Part shown: in pieces, positions 1 through 8,754 of the stretch | Position numbering within the stretch: the first letter of the stretch is position 1 | How the letters are laid out: every line of letters starts with the position of its first letter | Assembly: GCF_024347435.1 (NCBI RefSeq) | Contig: NZ_AP025482.1 | Span: 1-64,000 of the forward strand | Reading direction: 5' to 3' | From: Vibrio cyclitrophicus | GTDB taxonomy: Bacteria > Pseudomonadota > Gammaproteobacteria > Enterobacterales > Vibrionaceae | DNA: 64,000 nt | Position numbers and translations under genes: made by a program | The notes under the pieces: generated by a model | Seen by the model: the letters and a program-made list of their open reading frames with translations, nothing else | What the model was told of the DNA's origin: nothing | Databases searched by the model: none

Positions 1-502
1 ATACCAAATCTGTTGATTTGCGTAATCGATAAATGGTCACTAGGTTTGTCACGATAATTGTTACTTCAAGTAAGGTGCCACCAATTGAGCCAACCAGTAT
101 GTTATTAATTAGCCAACATGTTGCACCAACCAAAAATCCCATACGCATCGCCACACCGCTAAGAACAAACATTGAGAATGTTCCGATCACCGTGCCAAAA
201 ATTGACCACAGTTGCCCTATGCCATCTGCAATCCAATACCCAAAGCCACCTGCAACAACAATGAAAAACACTGCGACAAGTTTGGATCGTGTATGTATCG
301 ATGCAAACGTTCTGGCTGCTGACAGTCCGGCTGCCGCGGCAGATACGGTCGAACCTAGTAGTAAATAATGGATAAGATGATTGATATTAAAGACAAACAT
401 TAAGATTTTGAGCTGCCTGTCATCTTTTTGGTAAAAGGTGGAGATTCCTAAACCAAAACTCAAAAAACCTAAAGCCTGTCCGACAAATACTAGATCAATC
501 AT
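1..502 (-). CDS. YgjV-type inner membrane protein, C-terminus cut by window edge
   Basis: Reading the minus strand from an ATG at 502 gives an open frame of about 167 codons that runs off the window start. It begins MIDLVFVGQALGFLSFGLGI and is a string of hydrophobic helices separated by short polar turns (for example SAARTFASIHTRSKL), with repeated glycine-rich membrane segments. This matches the small YgjV/Imp-type inner membrane family, whose function is not known. It lies 15 bp downstream of kduD on the same strand, so it may be cotranscribed and could handle a uronate metabolite, but that is only an inference from position. The plus-strand reading of the same DNA is a shadow. Confidence 0.6.
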   Translation of the reverse strand, partial: MIDLVFVGQALGFLSFGLGISTFYQKDDRQLKILMFVFNINHLIHYLLLGSTVSAAAAGLSAARTFASIHTRSKLVAVFFIVVAGGFGYWIADGIGQLWSIFGTVIGTFSMFVLSGVAMRMGFLVGATCWLINNILVGSIGGTLLEVTIIVTNLVTIYRLRKSTDLV

Positions 503-517
503 CTTCTCTCGAGCCTG

Positions 518-1279
518 TTAACGAGACAACCAGCCACCATCTACAGCAATAGTGTAGCCATTGATATAGTCAGATGCTTTCGAAGCCAAGAATACACATG
601 GCCCAGCTAAGTCTTCTGGCGTGCCCCAACGATCAGCTGGAATACGCTCTAGAATTTCAGCGTTACGCTGTTCGTCAGCACGAAGAGCTGCTGTGTTGTT
701 CGTGGCCATGTAACCTGGAGCAATCGCATTAACATTGATGCCTTCTTTTGCCCATTCATTAGCCATCAGACGAGTTACGCCCATCACGCCACTCTTTGAA
801 GCAGTGTAAGACGGCACTCGAATACCACCTTGGAATGAAAGCATTGAAGCAACGTTGATGATTTTTCCGCCTTGGCCTTGCGCAATAAACTGTTTTGCTA
901 CCGCTTGTGACATAAAGAACACCGATTTGATGTTGATGTTCATCACGTCATCCCAATCTTGCTCAGAGAAGTCGATTGCATCGTTGCGACGGATGATGCC
1001 AGCATTGTTTACCAAGATATCAATTCGGCCTAACTCGGTAATCGCGCGGTCAACAATGCCTGGAATGTCATCTAACTTCATTAAGTTAGCGCGAATATCA
1101 ATAAACTTACGACCAGTCTCTTCGATCATCGCAATCGTCTCTGACGGTTCAACAATGTTCACGCCAACGATGTCACAACCGGCTTTAGCAAGTCCAAGAG
1201 CCATTCCTTGCCCAAGACCTGTATCACAACCAGTTACCACTGCTACCTTGCCTTCAAGGCTAAACGAATCAAGATTCAT
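518..1279 (-). CDS. kduD: 2-dehydro-3-deoxy-D-gluconate 5-dehydrogenase (KduD)
   Basis: Short-chain dehydrogenase that reduces 2,5-diketo-3-deoxygluconate to KDG with NAD(P)H in the cytoplasm, in the degradation of unsaturated uronates from pectin, alginate or glucuronan. Visible are the Rossmann glycine motif (VVTGCDTGLGQGMALG, near residue 15), the NNAG motif, the catalytic Ser (NVASMLS) and the YTASK catalytic Tyr/Lys, and the C-terminal NGYTIAVDGGWLSR typical of KduD. The start at 1279 is chosen because AGGAAC lies just upstream and it gives 253 aa, the usual family length; the upstream extension in frame has no ribosome site. It is divergent from kdgR, with a KdgR-like palindrome between them. 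No kduI is present in the window. Confidence 0.9.
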   Translation of the reverse strand: MNLDSFSLEGKVAVVTGCDTGLGQGMALGLAKAGCDIVGVNIVEPSETIAMIEETGRKFIDIRANLMKLDDIPGIVDRAITELGRIDILVNNAGIIRRNDAIDFSEQDWDDVMNINIKSVFFMSQAVAKQFIAQGQGGKIINVASMLSFQGGIRVPSYTASKSGVMGVTRLMANEWAKEGINVNAIAPGYMATNNTAALRADEQRNAEILERIPADRWGTPEDLAGPCVFLASKASDYINGYTIAVDGGWLSR

Positions 1280-1378
1280 AGTCTGTTCCTTTATAGTGAA
1301 TGTGTGGTGAACATAAAAGGGGGTGTTCACTCTGTTGAAACTAACATTACACAAAAAATGACATGACTAAAAGTTATT

Positions 1379-1397
1379 TTTGAAATTGCGTTTTATT
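1379..1397. promoter_or_regulatory. Putative KdgR operator between kduD and kdgR
   Basis: The sequence TTTGAAATTGCGTTTTATT fits the KdgR pattern of TGAAA, five bases, TTTCA-like, with one arm degenerate. It sits between the divergent kduD and kdgR genes, about 100 bp upstream of kduD, so it could repress both. Weaker than the site at 11835. Confidence 0.45.
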
Positions 1398-1534
1398 TTT
1401 TTAGATTCATTGCCTCAGGTGTGACTTAAGTCTCATTTATTGGTTTTAAATTAATGAAATGGCTTTTCGAAACTACTGACTCACCCGAACATGTCAGGTA
1501 TAATGTTTCTATCAAAAATGACTTAGAGCGTGAA

Positions 1535-2317
1535 ATGGAAAAATCTACTCAACCGGAAGCTGTATCGTCAGTATTAAAAGTATTTAACATTCTCTCAGCA
1601 CTGGCTGACCAAAAAGAGATTGGTGTATCCGAGCTATCTCAGCGCCTAATGATGTCAAAAGCGACGACCTATCGCTTTCTACAAACTATGAAGACGCTCG
1701 GGTTTGTTGAGCAGGAAGGGGAAGCTGATAAGTACTCACTAACACTAAAGTTGTTTGAGCTAGGTTCAAAAGCTCTAGAGCATGTCGACCTGGTTGACCT
1801 AGCCAATACTGAGATGGCAAAAGTCTCTAAGATCATCAATGAGACTGTTCACTTAGGCTCCATTGACGAAGATTCTATCATCTATCTCCACAAGATCGAT
1901 TCCAGTTATCATTTGCGCATGCACTCGCGTATTGGTCGTCGCAACCCGCTCTACAGCACAGCTATTGGTAAGGTGTTGATGTCTCATATGGATGAACAAG
2001 ACGTGCGAGATCTGTTGGCTAATGTTGAGTTTAAAAAGCACACACAACGTACGCATGAGAACGCAGATCAACTGCTTGAAGAGTTAAACCTCGTTCGTGA
2101 GCAACACTTTGGTGAAGACAATGAAGAGCAAGAGCCAGGACTACGCTGTATTGCGGTGCCGGTTTACGACCGATTTGGCGCTCCTATTGCGGCTATCTCA
2201 GTTTCATTCCCTACTATTCGATTCGAGGAAAGCCGTAAACAAGAGTATATCGCTCTTCTCCATACAGCAGGACGTAACGTCTCTGAGCATTTAGGCTACC
2301 ATAAGTACCCTATTTGA
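1535..2317 (+). CDS. kdgR: IclR-family repressor of uronate catabolism (KdgR)
   Basis: Transcriptional repressor whose inducer is KDG. The N-terminal winged helix (VSSVLKVFNILSAL, then VSELSQRLMMSKATTYRFLQ) is followed by the IclR effector domain with blocks very close to enterobacterial KdgR, such as DEDSIIYLHKIDS, RIGRRNPLYSTAIGKVL and EDNEEQEPGLRCIAVPV. The ATG at 1535 gives 260 aa, the normal family length; the frame is open upstream to 1454, but that extension has no family counterpart. It ends right before a strong terminator. KdgR-like sites upstream of kduD, the lyase-porin pair and both symporters suggest it is the local regulator of the 1-17 kb region. Confidence 0.9.
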   Translation: MEKSTQPEAVSSVLKVFNILSALADQKEIGVSELSQRLMMSKATTYRFLQTMKTLGFVEQEGEADKYSLTLKLFELGSKALEHVDLVDLANTEMAKVSKIINETVHLGSIDEDSIIYLHKIDSSYHLRMHSRIGRRNPLYSTAIGKVLMSHMDEQDVRDLLANVEFKKHTQRTHENADQLLEELNLVREQHFGEDNEEQEPGLRCIAVPVYDRFGAPIAAISVSFPTIRFEESRKQEYIALLHTAGRNVSEHLGYHKYPI

Positions 2318-2328
2318 CATTGATAAAG

Positions 2329-2359
2329 AAAAAAAGCAGCACACGTGCTGCTTTTTTTT
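2329..2359 (+). terminator. Rho-independent terminator after kdgR
   Basis: AGCAGCAC and GTGCTGCT form an 8-bp stem around a 2-base centre, flanked by A-run and T-run, so it can also work on the other strand. It lies upstream of the chosen start of the next gene, which argues against translating that gene from 2314. Confidence 0.85.
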
Positions 2360-2403
2360 ACCACAAATTTATAATTGAAACACCATTTCACTTAAGGGTT
2401 AGC

Positions 2404-4272
2404 ATGGGAACTTCAGCTTCAAACAATATTCTTGATTTCTTGATTCATCTCGACCCTTTCGATCTTCTTCCAAAGCCCGTCGTTGAATCACTGGCTAGTG
2501 CGGTTACCGTCAAATACCTCGCCAAAGGCGAAAATATTGAATTTCATTCCATGTGCGAGAAACGTTACCTCTATGTGATTCGAAAAGGTGCCATTGAGCA
2601 ACGAACCCAGCTCAATAAGTTACGAGCGCGCCTTGGAGAGGAAGATCAATTTGGATTTACTTTTCTAGAGCCTCTTAAAGAAGCTGAAGATGGGTATCGA
2701 GCAGAAGCGATTGAAGACTCGCTGCTTTACCTCATACCGCACGCCAACATCCAAGAAACGTGCGAACAGCATCCCGAGATCAAAGACTACTTTGCGGCTA
2801 CGGTCAAAACACGTTTACACTCTGCGATACGCTCAATCGTCAATAAAGAAGATAAAAGTCTGTTCTTTCGTACTGTTGGTGAAGTAGCTAGCGAAAATAT
2901 CACTGTATCTGACTATAACGACTCGATCATTGATGTCGCCAAAGCCATGTGTGGCAAACGTCGCAGTTCATGTGCAGTGGTTCTAAGAGAGCGTGAAATT
3001 GTTGGCTTAGTCACGGACCGAGATATGACACAACATGTTGTTGCCCAAGGGGTAAATACTCAGCGCCCCATTCATGAAGTCATGACTCGCAATCCCATCT
3101 TGATAAACAGCGAAGATAAAGTGATTCAAGCGATTTCACTTATGCTGCAGTACAACATTCGCTGCCTGCCTGTCATTGCCAACCACGAAGTAAAGGGCTT
3201 ATTGACCACCACTCACTTAGTTCACAACCATAGAACTCAGTCACTATTTTTGATTGAAAAAATCAAGTACGCGAACTCGATAAGTGCCCTTGCGAATCTT
3301 CGAGATGAAAAGGAAACCATTTTCCAAGCCTTAGTCGAAAGTGGCGTGAGTGCCGAGATTCATGGTCAGGTCATGTCGATGATCATGGATGCTTTCAATA
3401 GGCGAATAATCCAACTAACCGAAGAGGTGCTCGGACCACCACCTTGTGACTATGCATGGATGGTTGCGGGATCTCATGCGCGAAATGAGGTACACATGCT
3501 GTCGGATCAAGACAATGCTTTAGTTCTTGCAGAAGATGCAACCGAGAATGACCGACTCTACTTTGCCTACTTTGCCATGCGCGTATGTAATGGACTCGCG
3601 GCCGTTGGCTACCCTTTATGCAGCGGTAAATACATGGCCGCTACTGCCAAATGGAACCAAAATGTAAGTCGCTGGAAAGATTATTACACGAAATGGGTAG
3701 CCAGTCCTGAGTATAACAAACTGCTCAGTATCAGTGTCTTCATGGAGATACGCTGCGTCTACGGGAATGCGGAACTTGTCGATACGCTTCAAAACCACTT
3801 ACACCAGACCATTCATGCAAACCCTCGCTTTATCCCAGCGCTGACACGTGATGCCATCGAAACCTCACCACCACTTGGTATTTTTAACAGCCTAGTTCTT
3901 GAGAAAAGTGGTGATAATACCAAGTCACTCAACATCAAAAAGTTTGCCCTGAACCTTATTATCGATCTCGCTCGCATATACAGCCTTGCCGCTGGAGGCT
4001 CTTTAACAGGAACTGAAGAGCGTTTTCGTTATGCCGTCGAGCAAGGTACATTGTCTCAAGACAGCTGCGATAACATTGTTGGCGCTTACCGTTTTCTGAT
4101 GCAGGTTCGGTTTAGACACCAACTCAACGCCCAAGTGCGCGGCGATACCCCAGACAACAACATCCGCCCTGATGAGTTCAGCAGTTTTGAACGTAAGCAC
4201 CTAAAAGACGCGTTCAAGATCATTAGTGAACTGCAGGATGTCGCTAAACTCAAATTTTTAAGCGGGTTTTAA
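2404..4272 (+). CDS. cNMP-binding / CBS / DUF294 nucleotidyltransferase-like protein
   Basis: A 622-residue signalling-type protein. An N-terminal cyclic-nucleotide-binding-like beta barrel (about residues 15-125) is followed by two CBS domains (about 150-280; for example SSCAVVLREREIVGLVTDRDM and NIRCLPVIANHEVKGLL), a nucleotidyltransferase-like domain with the motif GSHARNEVHMLSDQDNALVL (GS...D.D), and a helical DUF294 C-terminal domain. Such proteins are assumed to sense nucleotides or transfer a nucleotidyl group to a protein, but no substrate is established. The ATG at 2404 is preferred because AAGGG precedes it, while an upstream in-frame start would run through the kdgR terminator. It is followed after one base by an exonuclease gene, a common pairing in gamma-proteobacteria. 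Confidence 0.8.
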   Translation: MGTSASNNILDFLIHLDPFDLLPKPVVESLASAVTVKYLAKGENIEFHSMCEKRYLYVIRKGAIEQRTQLNKLRARLGEEDQFGFTFLEPLKEAEDGYRAEAIEDSLLYLIPHANIQETCEQHPEIKDYFAATVKTRLHSAIRSIVNKEDKSLFFRTVGEVASENITVSDYNDSIIDVAKAMCGKRRSSCAVVLREREIVGLVTDRDMTQHVVAQGVNTQRPIHEVMTRNPILINSEDKVIQAISLMLQYNIRCLPVIANHEVKGLLTTTHLVHNHRTQSLFLIEKIKYANSISALANLRDEKETIFQALVESGVSAEIHGQVMSMIMDAFNRRIIQLTEEVLGPPPCDYAWMVAGSHARNEVHMLSDQDNALVLAEDATENDRLYFAYFAMRVCNGLAAVGYPLCSGKYMAATAKWNQNVSRWKDYYTKWVASPEYNKLLSISVFMEIRCVYGNAELVDTLQNHLHQTIHANPRFIPALTRDAIETSPPLGIFNSLVLEKSGDNTKSLNIKKFALNLIIDLARIYSLAAGGSLTGTEERFRYAVEQGTLSQDSCDNIVGAYRFLMQVRFRHQLNAQVRGDTPDNNIRPDEFSSFERKHLKDAFKIISELQDVAKLKFLSGF

Positions 4273-4273
4273 T

Positions 4274-4993
4274 ATGTTGGCCAAAACCCTACAAAAGCTC
4301 TTCTCTAAAGGCGATAGCATCGAAGCTCTGCACCAATCCATGCAGGCTAAACACTGGCCTTGTCATGCACTTGGGCATTACTTTGCCCACCCTCTCCCTA
4401 ATGCAGAGCGCCCTGTGTCTGAGCAAAAATTTGTCGCCCTCGATTTTGAAACGACGGGGTTAGAACCAGACTCTGATAGGATCCTATCTATTGGAACGGT
4501 GGAGTTAAACTACGAAGAGATTGATTTAACCAGTGTTAGTGAAGTGATTTTGCGACAAGATGTGACTATTCGCCCGGAAAGCGCCGTCATTCATGAAATT
4601 ATGCCAACGCAAGTTCGAGAGCAAGGCGTTGAAGCTGAGCATGCGTTCGATCAATTGATCGAGCACCTTAGGGGTAAAACCATCATTGCTCACAGCGCAG
4701 GTATTGAGTATGGCTTTTTGTCATCGTACCTAAAAAGGCGCTACCAAATAGAAAAGTTACCTTGTTACATGATAGACACCTTGATGCTTGAGAAACGATT
4801 TAGCTACTTAGGGAAAAATCGTGGACATTCCAGCTTTCAACTCGATGATCTGCGGCAACATTATAATTTGCCTAATTATTACGCCCATTCAGCGGCCAGT
4901 GATGCACTAGGATGTGCAGAGCTATTTTTAGCACAAATCAAAAGGCTAAAGCTCTGCCATCGTCCGCTCTGTGAGGTAATTTGTCGACCTTAA
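4274..4993 (+). CDS. DnaQ-like DEDDh 3'-5' exonuclease
   Basis: A 239-aa exonuclease-domain protein. Motif I is FVALDFETTGLEP (Asp57 and Glu59), motif II lies around IIAHSAGIEYGFLSS, and motif III is YYAHSAASDALGCAELF, giving the His and Asp of the DEDDh set. Proteins of this size are related to the DNA polymerase III epsilon subunit but lack its beta-clamp-binding C-terminus, so this is likely an accessory nuclease and not the replicative proofreader. It starts one base after the stop of the DUF294 gene and is surely cotranscribed with it; the joint function is unknown. Confidence 0.8.
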   Translation: MLAKTLQKLFSKGDSIEALHQSMQAKHWPCHALGHYFAHPLPNAERPVSEQKFVALDFETTGLEPDSDRILSIGTVELNYEEIDLTSVSEVILRQDVTIRPESAVIHEIMPTQVREQGVEAEHAFDQLIEHLRGKTIIAHSAGIEYGFLSSYLKRRYQIEKLPCYMIDTLMLEKRFSYLGKNRGHSSFQLDDLRQHYNLPNYYAHSAASDALGCAELFLAQIKRLKLCHRPLCEVICRP

Positions 4994-5011
4994 AGTACAA
5001 CGTAATTCTAC

Positions 5012-6601
5012 TTAACATGTCGCTAAGCGCTTCTTTTCAAATCCATAGCTGTTAGATTGTAGATCGTCAGATAACCGCTTGAGTTCTAGGAAGCTCAATG
5101 AAAACTGCTCAATTCGATTCAAGTTTACTTCTTGAACTTTGAGCAGTTGCTCGATGGACAGATAAACCTGCTCAGAAATGGCCAACTCATTTTTCGTCGA
5201 CTGTTTTAAATCAGCTACAATACTCTGAACATCACTCGCACCTTGCTTAACTTGACTGAAAATCACACCAACCTGTTCAGATTTGGCCTCGCTCTGCGAA
5301 ATTTTTTCAAGTAACCCCCTCAAGTCACTAGATACATGTTCAGACTCCAACAAGATATGCTCACTCATTTTTGAGATTTCCACCGTTGCATCGGACGTCC
5401 TAGCCGCTAGACTTCGAACCTCATCAGCAACCACAGCAAAACCACACCCTTGATCACCCGCTCTCGCTGCTTCAATAGCTGCGTTTAGGGCTAACAGGTT
5501 CGTCTGTTCAGCGATACCTTGAATCACCTCTACAACCCCTGTTATCTGCTCGTATTTTGCTGCTAACAGATCAAAACTGTGCAGTGAACCGTCTAGGCTA
5601 GCACGAATGTCCTCCACCGAGCTCTCCATAGATTGAATTGCCTCTACTCCCTCCTCAGACAGTGATTGAGACTGCAAGCTATTCGATTGTGCCTTATCAA
5701 TACCTATATTGATTTCCTCGATACTGAGCTCAAGAGCCTTCATAGAGTTGAGAGTGTCATCTGAAATCGAACGGATTTGACCTAAGCTTTCCGTCGTTGT
5801 CGCGACATTACGATCTAGACTATCGGTAGACTGATTGATCATCATCGAAACCGAACTGATTTTATCGACAAATAGCTTCAAGGAAGCCTGCATCTGGCGA
5901 ACCGACTCCAGAATGCTGCCTCGTGGAACCGACTGAGCAAGAAATTGAGATAAGTGCCCCTCTACTATGCGCTTTGTTAACGAAACAACGACACTCGGCT
6001 CACCACCTACAGAACGATAAATACTGCGCGCAATGAGACCGATTATCAGCAATATCACCGTTAAGATACCGCCGCTGTAGATCAAAAGGCGTGTCACAAG
6101 CTGCTGATAACTTTCTTCAACATCGTCCATGTATATACCAAGCCCCATCACCCATTTCAGCTCTGGGATCATAGTAATCGCGCTCACCTTGGTCATCTTT
6201 TCCGACGAGTTTGGTTTGCTCACCTCGCCGACAACATAGTTGAACTCCTTGTCCTTCAGCAAGTTTACATGACGAGCATAAGAGCTTTGGAAGATCCCCA
6301 GCTTTTCGCTGCGCACATGCACACGAGAGATAGCATTGTGGTCATTCGCCCAAATGTAAGCATTACCCAAACGATAAGTAGACAGCGCTGCAATGACGCG
6401 TTGCTCAGCTTCTTCCGGGGAGCGACTTTGCATAATGGCACCCGATGCTTGTTTCTTTGCAAACGAAAGTAGCGATGCCACCTCATGCTTTTTGGTTTCG
6501 ACCAAAGATGTTTTTATTGAATCCAAGCTTACAAACACAATCAACGCGATACCCAACATCGCTGTAATCAGCAGCAATGCGCCCTTTTTTATCAATGTCA
6601 T
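5012..6601 (-). CDS. Methyl-accepting chemotaxis protein with periplasmic Cache domain
   Basis: Membrane chemoreceptor of 529 aa. The first helix (residues about 5-25) and a second helix near 172-192 ([20 protein letters not shown]) enclose a periplasmic single-Cache domain with ...[15 protein letters not shown]... and [13 protein letters not shown], which in this family binds small carboxylates or similar ligands. A HAMP-like linker and a long coiled coil follow, with the invariant hairpin-tip signature around [25 protein letters not shown] precedes the ATG. It lies between an exonuclease gene and the KdgM porin; whether it senses uronates is open. The gene is intact. Confidence 0.85.
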   Translation of the reverse strand: MTLIKKGALLLITAMLGIALIVFVSLDSIKTSLVETKKHEVASLLSFAKKQASGAIMQSRSPEEAEQRVIAALSTYRLGNAYIWANDHNAISRVHVRSEKLGIFQSSYARHVNLLKDKEFNYVVGEVSKPNSSEKMTKVSAITMIPELKWVMGLGIYMDDVEESYQQLVTRLLIYSGGILTVILLIIGLIARSIYRSVGGEPSVVVSLTKRIVEGHLSQFLAQSVPRGSILESVRQMQASLKLFVDKISSVSMMINQSTDSLDRNVATTTESLGQIRSISDDTLNSMKALELSIEEINIGIDKAQSNSLQSQSLSEEGVEAIQSMESSVEDIRASLDGSLHSFDLLAAKYEQITGVVEVIQGIAEQTNLLALNAAIEAARAGDQGCGFAVVADEVRSLAARTSDATVEISKMSEHILLESEHVSSDLRGLLEKISQSEAKSEQVGVIFSQVKQGASDVQSIVADLKQSTKNELAISEQVYLSIEQLLKVQEVNLNRIEQFSLSFLELKRLSDDLQSNSYGFEKKRLATC

Positions 6602-6676
6602 AATCCCTCACAATAAAAAATGACCACACTAACAATCTAGCGTGGCCATATCCGGTCAATCAGTTACAACAAACGC

Positions 6677-7351
6677 TTAGAAGCTATAGGTAATACCGAT
6701 ACGGCTTCGAAGCTGACGATCGCTTGAAGTGCTCGATACCGAAACATTGGCAAATTCCACATAAGGTCGCCAACTCCAGTCCTCTCCTTTGTAGCCTAGT
6801 TTGAACAACGCATCCCAGTTGGTGTCATCATTATCGAAGAACACTTGGTCATCCAAACCTTTCTCATAGTTCGCCTCTAACCCAAACTGAAAACCATTGT
6901 ATTTGTAATCAAGGTTAGCCGTGACTTTACTCTTCTGCTCGGCAGAGCGATCATCAGAGAAGTTACGGAACTCATGGCGATAGCGGAGCTTAGTGACAAG
7001 CCCCGAATCAAAGGAGTACTGAGCACGGAGTTGAGGCTTGTAGGTTACGTGACCAGGAAAGAAGGTTACCGGCATACCAGGAATAAGCATCCAGTTATCA
7101 TCAATTTTATATTTGTAGCCGAAGTCAAATTCGTTGCCTTTCGATTGCCATTCCGAAAACGGCTTACCTTTTTGCATTGCTTCGACACCAAAGTACATAT
7201 TTCCAACGCCAGCACCAAGCTTTACGCGGCTAGCGTAAGTTTCACTTTCGTGTTTATATTCTTGACGAAAATCGAGAGATGCCGCAGAAACAGAGGCACT
7301 AGCAACCAATGCCACAACCGCAGTTGAAGCTAATTTATAGATTCTAGACAC
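6677..7351 (-). CDS. kdgM: KdgM-family oligouronate-specific outer membrane porin
   Basis: A 224-aa precursor with a signal peptide ending near residue 23 (VALVASASVSA). The mature part starts LDFRQEYKHESETYASRVKL and consists of alternating amphipathic strands with a final aromatic residue (GITYSF), as in 12-stranded KdgM/KdgN porins that pass acidic oligosaccharides such as oligogalacturonate or oligoalginate. It begins 13 bp after the stop of the secreted lyase gene on the same strand, so the two are an operon: the lyase makes oligomers and this porin takes them into the periplasm. The substrate itself cannot be told from the sequence. Confidence 0.85.
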   Translation of the reverse strand: MSRIYKLASTAVVALVASASVSAASLDFRQEYKHESETYASRVKLGAGVGNMYFGVEAMQKGKPFSEWQSKGNEFDFGYKYKIDDNWMLIPGMPVTFFPGHVTYKPQLRAQYSFDSGLVTKLRYRHEFRNFSDDRSAEQKSKVTANLDYKYNGFQFGLEANYEKGLDDQVFFDNDDTNWDALFKLGYKGEDWSWRPYVEFANVSVSSTSSDRQLRSRIGITYSF

Positions 7352-7364
7352 TGTATAATTCCTT

Positions 7365-8546
7365 TTATTTAAATAATAGATTTTCTACTTTTTTACTATT
7401 TGATTTTTCTTTACTTAGCTCAGAAACCGCATCAGTAAATAACGGCTCACCATACGTTTTTTGCGCATAAAGTAAATTTACAAAAGCTTTAGAACTATCA
7501 AATCCTTTTAATTCTTTGTATTGCCATTTATCAGGATGATTGGCATGTTTAGCAATATATTGATAGCCCTTTGCTAAAGAATGCTTGTCAACTTCATAAT
7601 TCCAAACATCCACGCCAAGCTTATTTCCGAAGTGCCCTAGGTGATTATAGGCTTCTAGATTGAAGTTTGAATAATGCCAAGGACGAGTGCGTTCTAGCTC
7701 TCCATGCTGACGACCATTCATATCAAACTGACTACCAATTCGGCGCATTTGAGTGATTCTCAGGCGTTGCTTAGCAATATCGTCTTTGCCCACAAATATG
7801 GCAAAAGCGGCTACTTGCGCGTCATACCATGTGCCATGATTGTTATGCCAATTGTCTTCTTCAAAGCCATGATTACTGGTTAGAAGCCATTGGTTAAAGT
7901 CACTAAACCACGCAATCATGGTCTGATAGTCTTGTGGATCAAGCTGTTGCTTTAAAATGTTAATGCTGTCCAAAACTGGTATCAGCAAGCGGCTATCAAT
8001 AATACCAATACCACGTCCATCAACAATTCCAGGAATCGCTTGAGCATGATTTAGGTTTGGGTTCATTCGTGTGTTTGGATCGACAAACCAAGCATTAAGT
8101 TGAGCTTTCGCTTTATCTGCATAGGCTTGATTGTCGGTGAAGCAATAAGCAAGGCTTAAATCTGTCACGTCTTTAGCAAAACGGATAAAGCGCTGTTTGT
8201 CGGTTGCCGCACTTTTGGTAGCCATATTATATTCACCGTCACGGCGCACATAAGGTAAGCCGTCTTTAGTGTCAGGGTTCGGCCACCAATAAGGCCCAAA
8301 GCTGAAATAATCATGCTTGTCACCACTAGCTGGTAATAACGTTTTATTGGTCACTGGGTCTATGGATACTTCCAGTGCTTTTTCAGCCTTTTCCACTAAC
8401 TCGTCAATAGAATCTTGTTTCACCGTTAGGTGTTGCTTGTTATATTCAAGAGCAGCCTCATCATATGAAATGAAATTGATATTTCCCGCTATTGAACCCC
8501 AAGAAACAACAAGAGAAATAGCTATCAAACCTTTCTTAAAAACCAT
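7365..8546 (-). CDS. Secreted alginate-lyase-family enzyme (Pfam Alginate_lyase type)
   Basis: A 393-aa protein with an N-terminal signal peptide (KKGLIAISLVVSWGSIAG). The stretch DYFSFGPYWWPNPDTKDG near residue 80 and NNHGTWYDAQVAAFA near 240 are characteristic of the alginate_lyase (alpha/alpha)-barrel family, which includes polymannuronate lyases and glucuronan-acting members; NNHGTWYD should carry the catalytic Asn/His and a Tyr. It is predicted to cleave a polyuronate in the periplasm or outside by beta-elimination. It is the first gene of an operon with kdgM and has a KdgR-like box just upstream. Choosing between mannuronan and glucuronan as substrate is not possible here, although the neighbouring uxaC leans toward glucuronate. 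Confidence 0.8.
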   Translation of the reverse strand: MVFKKGLIAISLVVSWGSIAGNINFISYDEAALEYNKQHLTVKQDSIDELVEKAEKALEVSIDPVTNKTLLPASGDKHDYFSFGPYWWPNPDTKDGLPYVRRDGEYNMATKSAATDKQRFIRFAKDVTDLSLAYCFTDNQAYADKAKAQLNAWFVDPNTRMNPNLNHAQAIPGIVDGRGIGIIDSRLLIPVLDSINILKQQLDPQDYQTMIAWFSDFNQWLLTSNHGFEEDNWHNNHGTWYDAQVAAFAIFVGKDDIAKQRLRITQMRRIGSQFDMNGRQHGELERTRPWHYSNFNLEAYNHLGHFGNKLGVDVWNYEVDKHSLAKGYQYIAKHANHPDKWQYKELKGFDSSKAFVNLLYAQKTYGEPLFTDAVSELSKEKSNSKKVENLLFK

Positions 8547-8578
8547 AAAACCTCCTTAATGAAATTAAATTTAATATT

Positions 8579-8598
8579 AATTGAAACATTGGTTCAAA
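8579..8598. promoter_or_regulatory. Putative KdgR operator upstream of the lyase-kdgM operon
   Basis: TTGAAACATTGGTTCAA (8581-8597) is a 5-bp-arm palindrome that fits the KdgR pattern TGAAA, five bases, TTTCA with one mismatch. It lies about 35 bp upstream of the lyase start codon. Confidence 0.55.
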
Positions 8599-8703
8599 AG
8601 TAAGATCTAGATCATTTAATTACATAAACACTATATCGACATTAGTAATTGTGAGTTTGATCAAAAATGACAAAGTTAGAGATTTTGGTATTTAATCAAA
8701 TAT

Positions 8704-8733
8704 AAAAAGGAGCTCATAAAGAGCTCCTTTTTA
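8704..8733 (-). terminator. Terminator downstream of the broken lyase gene
   Basis: AAAAAGGAGCTC, a five-base loop ATAAA and GAGCTCCTTTTT make a stem with A and T runs on both sides. It stands 21 bp after the end of the minus-strand pseudogene at 8755. Confidence 0.85.
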
Positions 8734-8754
8734 TATTGTTTAATAATTTGCAAC

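Noticed and set aside
33..368. Plus-strand frame of 111 codons at the window start
   Set aside because: It is Pro/Thr/Ile-rich without family features, while the minus strand over the same bases encodes a coherent YgjV-type membrane protein with a proper start at 502.
2314..2403. N-terminal extension of the DUF294 gene to 2314
   Set aside because: It would start inside the end of kdgR and run through a strong terminator; the ATG at 2404 has a ribosome site and begins the domain.
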